NCBI RefSeq assembly: GCF_000732615.1
Contig: NZ_JPGL01000069.1
Span: forward strand, 1 to 55,602
DNA: 55,602 nt
Reading direction: 5' to 3'
Source: Burkholderia paludis
GTDB lineage: Bacteria > Pseudomonadota > Gammaproteobacteria > Burkholderiales > Burkholderiaceae
The position numbers and the translations under genes are program-made. Below, piece by piece: positions 53,594 through 55,602 of the stretch; the stretch's first letter is position 1, and each line of letters opens with the position of its first letter. Below the pieces are notes generated by a model. It did no database searches. It saw nothing but the letters and a program-made list of their open reading frames with translations, and had not been told where the DNA came from.

Positions 53594-53668
53594 ACCGGGC
53601 GGGCGGCGCGTTGCCGCCCGCCGTCCGGAGAAACGCAAACCGCTGCGGGCAGGCGATGGCCCTGCGCG

Positions 53669-54310
53669 TCAGTCGGCGGCCTTCAGCATCGCCGGGCTGT
53701 AGCGCATCATGTCGAAACAGCCGTCGACGAGCTTTTCCGCATGCTGCTCGGCATCGATCTCGTCGGGCAGCATCAGCATGTCGCGCACGAAGCCGCTGAC
53801 CAGCGTGTGCAGCATCAGCGCCGCGCGCCACGTATCGAGCCGTTCGGGCAGCAGCTTGAGCCGCACGGCTGCCGCCAGATCGGCGTCGATCGCGTGCAGC
53901 GCCTCGCTCATCCCCGCGCGATTGCGCTGCAGCAGCGGCTCCATGTCCGCGACGTATTCGCACTTCATGAACAGGATGCTGAACACGCGGCGCAGCTGCG
54001 GGTCGCGCTGCACGCCGAGCAGGCACCAGATCAGGATCTGGCGGATCTTCTCGAGCGGATGGCCGCCCGGCGCGTCCAGCGGCATCCGCTTCAACTCGTC
54101 GATCGGCAGAAACACGCGGTCGAACATCGCGTCGAACAGCTCGCTCTTGTTCGCGAAATGCCAGTAGATCGCGCCGCGCGTCACGCCGGCGTGCTGGGCG
54201 ATGTCCGCGAGCGACGTGTGCGACACGCCCTTCTCGAAGAACACGTGCTCGGCGGCGTCGAGGATGCGATTGCGCGTCTCGAGCGCCTCCTCCTTGGTAC
54301 GTCTGACCAT
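53669..54310 (-). CDS. bpeR: TetR/AcrR-family repressor of RND efflux (BpeR-like)
   Basis: A 213-residue repressor from ATG 54310 (MVRRTKEEALETRNRILDAAEHVFFEKGV). The helix-turn-helix is TSLADIAQHAGVTRGAIYWHFANKSELF, the AcrR-type recognition helix. The ligand domain is helical and typical of AcrR/BpeR. The upstream in-frame ATG 54403 would overlap nothing but adds sequence unlike the family. It is divergent from the bpeA-like gene, with an AcrR-type palindrome between. The gene symbol is by resemblance. Confidence 0.85.
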   Translation of the reverse strand: MVRRTKEEALETRNRILDAAEHVFFEKGVSHTSLADIAQHAGVTRGAIYWHFANKSELFDAMFDRVFLPIDELKRMPLDAPGGHPLEKIRQILIWCLLGVQRDPQLRRVFSILFMKCEYVADMEPLLQRNRAGMSEALHAIDADLAAAVRLKLLPERLDTWRAALMLHTLVSGFVRDMLMLPDEIDAEQHAEKLVDGCFDMMRYSPAMLKAAD

Positions 54311-54444
54311 GTGCAGGCCTGATTGGATCGATCGTAGATGAATATAGGGTCGGTGACCCTCGCCGCCGTCGTGCAGACGGGCTATGCTTGCGATTGGTAA
54401 CAATCCGTAAGACTGGACCGTTGGCGGGGCATAAACGGGCTTTT

Positions 54445-54468
54445 TACATACATTCGTGAATGTATATA
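54445..54468. promoter_or_regulatory. AcrR-type operator between bpeR and bpeA
   Basis: The core is the perfect palindrome ATACATTC-GT-GAATGTAT, extended to a 24-bp TACATA..TATATA element. It closely resembles the established E. coli AcrR site. It lies in the 402-bp divergent gap, where it could control both genes. Nothing else in the gap is recognised except A+T-rich flanks suited to promoters. Confidence 0.85.
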
Positions 54469-54712
54469 CAATACCACCCTACGATCGAATGACCCAAGTG
54501 GCAATCAGTTAATATCCCACACTGCTGATTCCCGCCCAAGCACCAGTCCGCAGTTCGCTGCATCCCGTCGGCATGGAGGTCGCGTGCCGACGTGCCGTAT
54601 CCAGTAGTCCAGTAATTCAGGTGTTCGATCTGCGCCGCGAGGCGCATCCGTGTTGCACTCCCGACGGTCGGGTGTGGCACTTATTCCATTGGTTATACAC
54701 AGAGGTCGCTCC

Positions 54713-55602
54713 ATGCGCGTCGAACGGGTTCCATACCGCTTAATCACTGTCGCGACGGCCGCCGTTTTCCTGGCCGCGTGCGGGAAAAAAGAATCGGCAC
54801 CGCCGCCGCAAACGCCGGAAGTCGGCGTCGTCACCGTCCAGCCGCAATCCGTACCGGTCTTCTCCGAACTGCCGGGCCGCACCAGTGCGTTCCTCGTCGC
54901 GCAGGTGCGCGCGCGGGTCGACGGCATCGTGTTGCGCCGTGAATTCACCGAAGGCACCGACGTCAAGGCTGGCCAGCGCCTCTACAAGATCGACCCGGCA
55001 CCGTACATCGCCGCGCTGAACAGCGCGAAGGCGACGCTGGCGAAGGCGCAGGCGAACCTCGTCACGCAGAACGCGCTGGTCGCGCGCTACAAGGTGCTGG
55101 TGGCCGCGAACGCGGTCAGCAAGCAGGACTACGACAACGCGGTGGCCACGCAGGGCCAGGCCGCGGCGGACGTCGCGGCCGGCAAGGCGGCGGTCGATAC
55201 CGCGCAGATCAACCTCGGCTATACCGACGTCGTGTCGCCGATCACGGGCCGCGTCGGCATCTCGCAGGTGACGCCGGGCGCGTACGTGCAGGCGAGCCAG
55301 GCGACGCTGATGTCGACGGTGCAGCAGCTCGACCCGGTGTATGTCGACCTCACGCAGTCGAGCCTCGAAGGGCTGAAGCTGCGTCAGGACGTGCAGAGCG
55401 GGCGCCTGAAGACGACCGGCCCGGGCGCGGCGAAGGTGTCGTTGATCCTGGAGGACGGCAAGACCTATTCGGAGCAGGGCAAGCTGCAGTTCTCGGACGT
55501 GACGGTCGACCAGACCACCGGCTCGGTGACGATCCGCGCGGTGTTCCCGAACCCGGGCAAGGTGCTGCTGCCGGGGATGTTCGTGCGTGCACGGATCGAG
55601 GA
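54713..55602 (+). CDS. bpeA: RND efflux periplasmic adaptor lipoprotein, BpeA/AcrA-like (partial)
   Basis: The first 296 residues of a membrane fusion protein that links an RND pump to an outer-membrane channel; it runs off the window. ATG 54713 begins MRVERVPYRLITVATAAVFLAACG, with lipobox LAAC. The barrel-sandwich starts LPGRTSAFLVAQVRARVDGIVLRREFTEGTDVKAGQRLYKIDP, a helical hairpin follows (AKATLAKAQANLVTQNALVARYKVL), then YTDVVSPITGRVGISQVTPGAYVQ. The RND pump gene is expected just to the right. Confidence 0.92.
   Translation, partial: MRVERVPYRLITVATAAVFLAACGKKESAPPPQTPEVGVVTVQPQSVPVFSELPGRTSAFLVAQVRARVDGIVLRREFTEGTDVKAGQRLYKIDPAPYIAALNSAKATLAKAQANLVTQNALVARYKVLVAANAVSKQDYDNAVATQGQAAADVAAGKAAVDTAQINLGYTDVVSPITGRVGISQVTPGAYVQASQATLMSTVQQLDPVYVDLTQSSLEGLKLRQDVQSGRLKTTGPGAAKVSLILEDGKTYSEQGKLQFSDVTVDQTTGSVTIRAVFPNPGKVLLPGMFVRARIE

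Noticed and set aside
53597..53622. Terminator between the cysteine hydrolase and bpeR
   Set aside because: A strong GC hairpin is present but has no T-run on either side, so rho-independent termination is not supported.

Overview
The window is GC-rich Burkholderia chromosome, most likely a Burkholderia cepacia complex species. The evidence is recA-recX, sucCD, a type IV pilin beside a PglL-type O-oligosaccharyltransferase, a QseB/PmrA-type two-component system beside htrA, and a BpeR/BpeA-type RND efflux locus. Taxonomy is inferred from protein recognition only; no search was run.

Positions 1-9700 are an accessory region. It is a graveyard or archive of displaced Rhs C-terminal toxin cassettes, all on the + strand. 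Each begins with a short piece of Rhs core (the RYYDP..GRFISKDPIGL..YQYAPNP..W.DPLGL block), continues into a different toxin tip, and is followed by an immunity gene that often overlaps the toxin stop. Seven cassettes can be read: an HH-type putative nuclease, a GIY-YIG-like nuclease with Imm26, a second HH-type nuclease with Imm30, an AHH-type nuclease broken by a 10-bp duplication, a DUF4329/JAB-like tip, a deaminase-like tip, and a second GIY-YIG-like tip broken at an A6 run with an LRR-like immunity gene. An orphan gene, an eighth Rhs scrap, a zinc-ribbon repeat fragment and a decayed integrase follow. The integrase remnant lies just off the 3' end of a tRNA-Met(CAU) gene on the minus strand, so the accessory block looks like an old tRNA-integrated island whose right edge is at about 9778.

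From 9779 on the window is core genome. 10015-14193 (minus) holds an MHS-family transporter and a TctE/TctD-like kinase/regulator pair. 14279-19267 (+) holds recA with its LexA box, recX, a DUF2889 protein and sucCD. 19425-23551 holds a TerC protein, the pilin, PglL and a small TonB-C-like lipoprotein. 23642-31888 is mostly minus: a secreted unknown, moaC, then (after + strand bepA) a six-gene run ilvE, zinc finger, waaF, SnoaL-like, yheT and a conserved hypothetical. AzlCD, a putative branched-chain amino-acid exporter, is divergent from ilvE.

33439-41893 (+) is a metabolic run: pgk, pyk, fba, purC, purE, purK and a Sua5-type tRNA threonylcarbamoylation enzyme. A 49-bp tandem repeat array sits between purC and purE. 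41971-46012 (minus) holds an SGNH lipoprotein, a sterol-desaturase-like membrane protein and dacB. 46227-49947 (+) is a response regulator, sensor kinase and htrA, with a PmrA-like box directly in front of htrA. The right end carries small envelope and unknown genes, a GlxA-type regulator, a cysteine hydrolase, and the divergent bpeR/bpeA pair separated by an AcrR-type palindrome. bpeA runs off the end.
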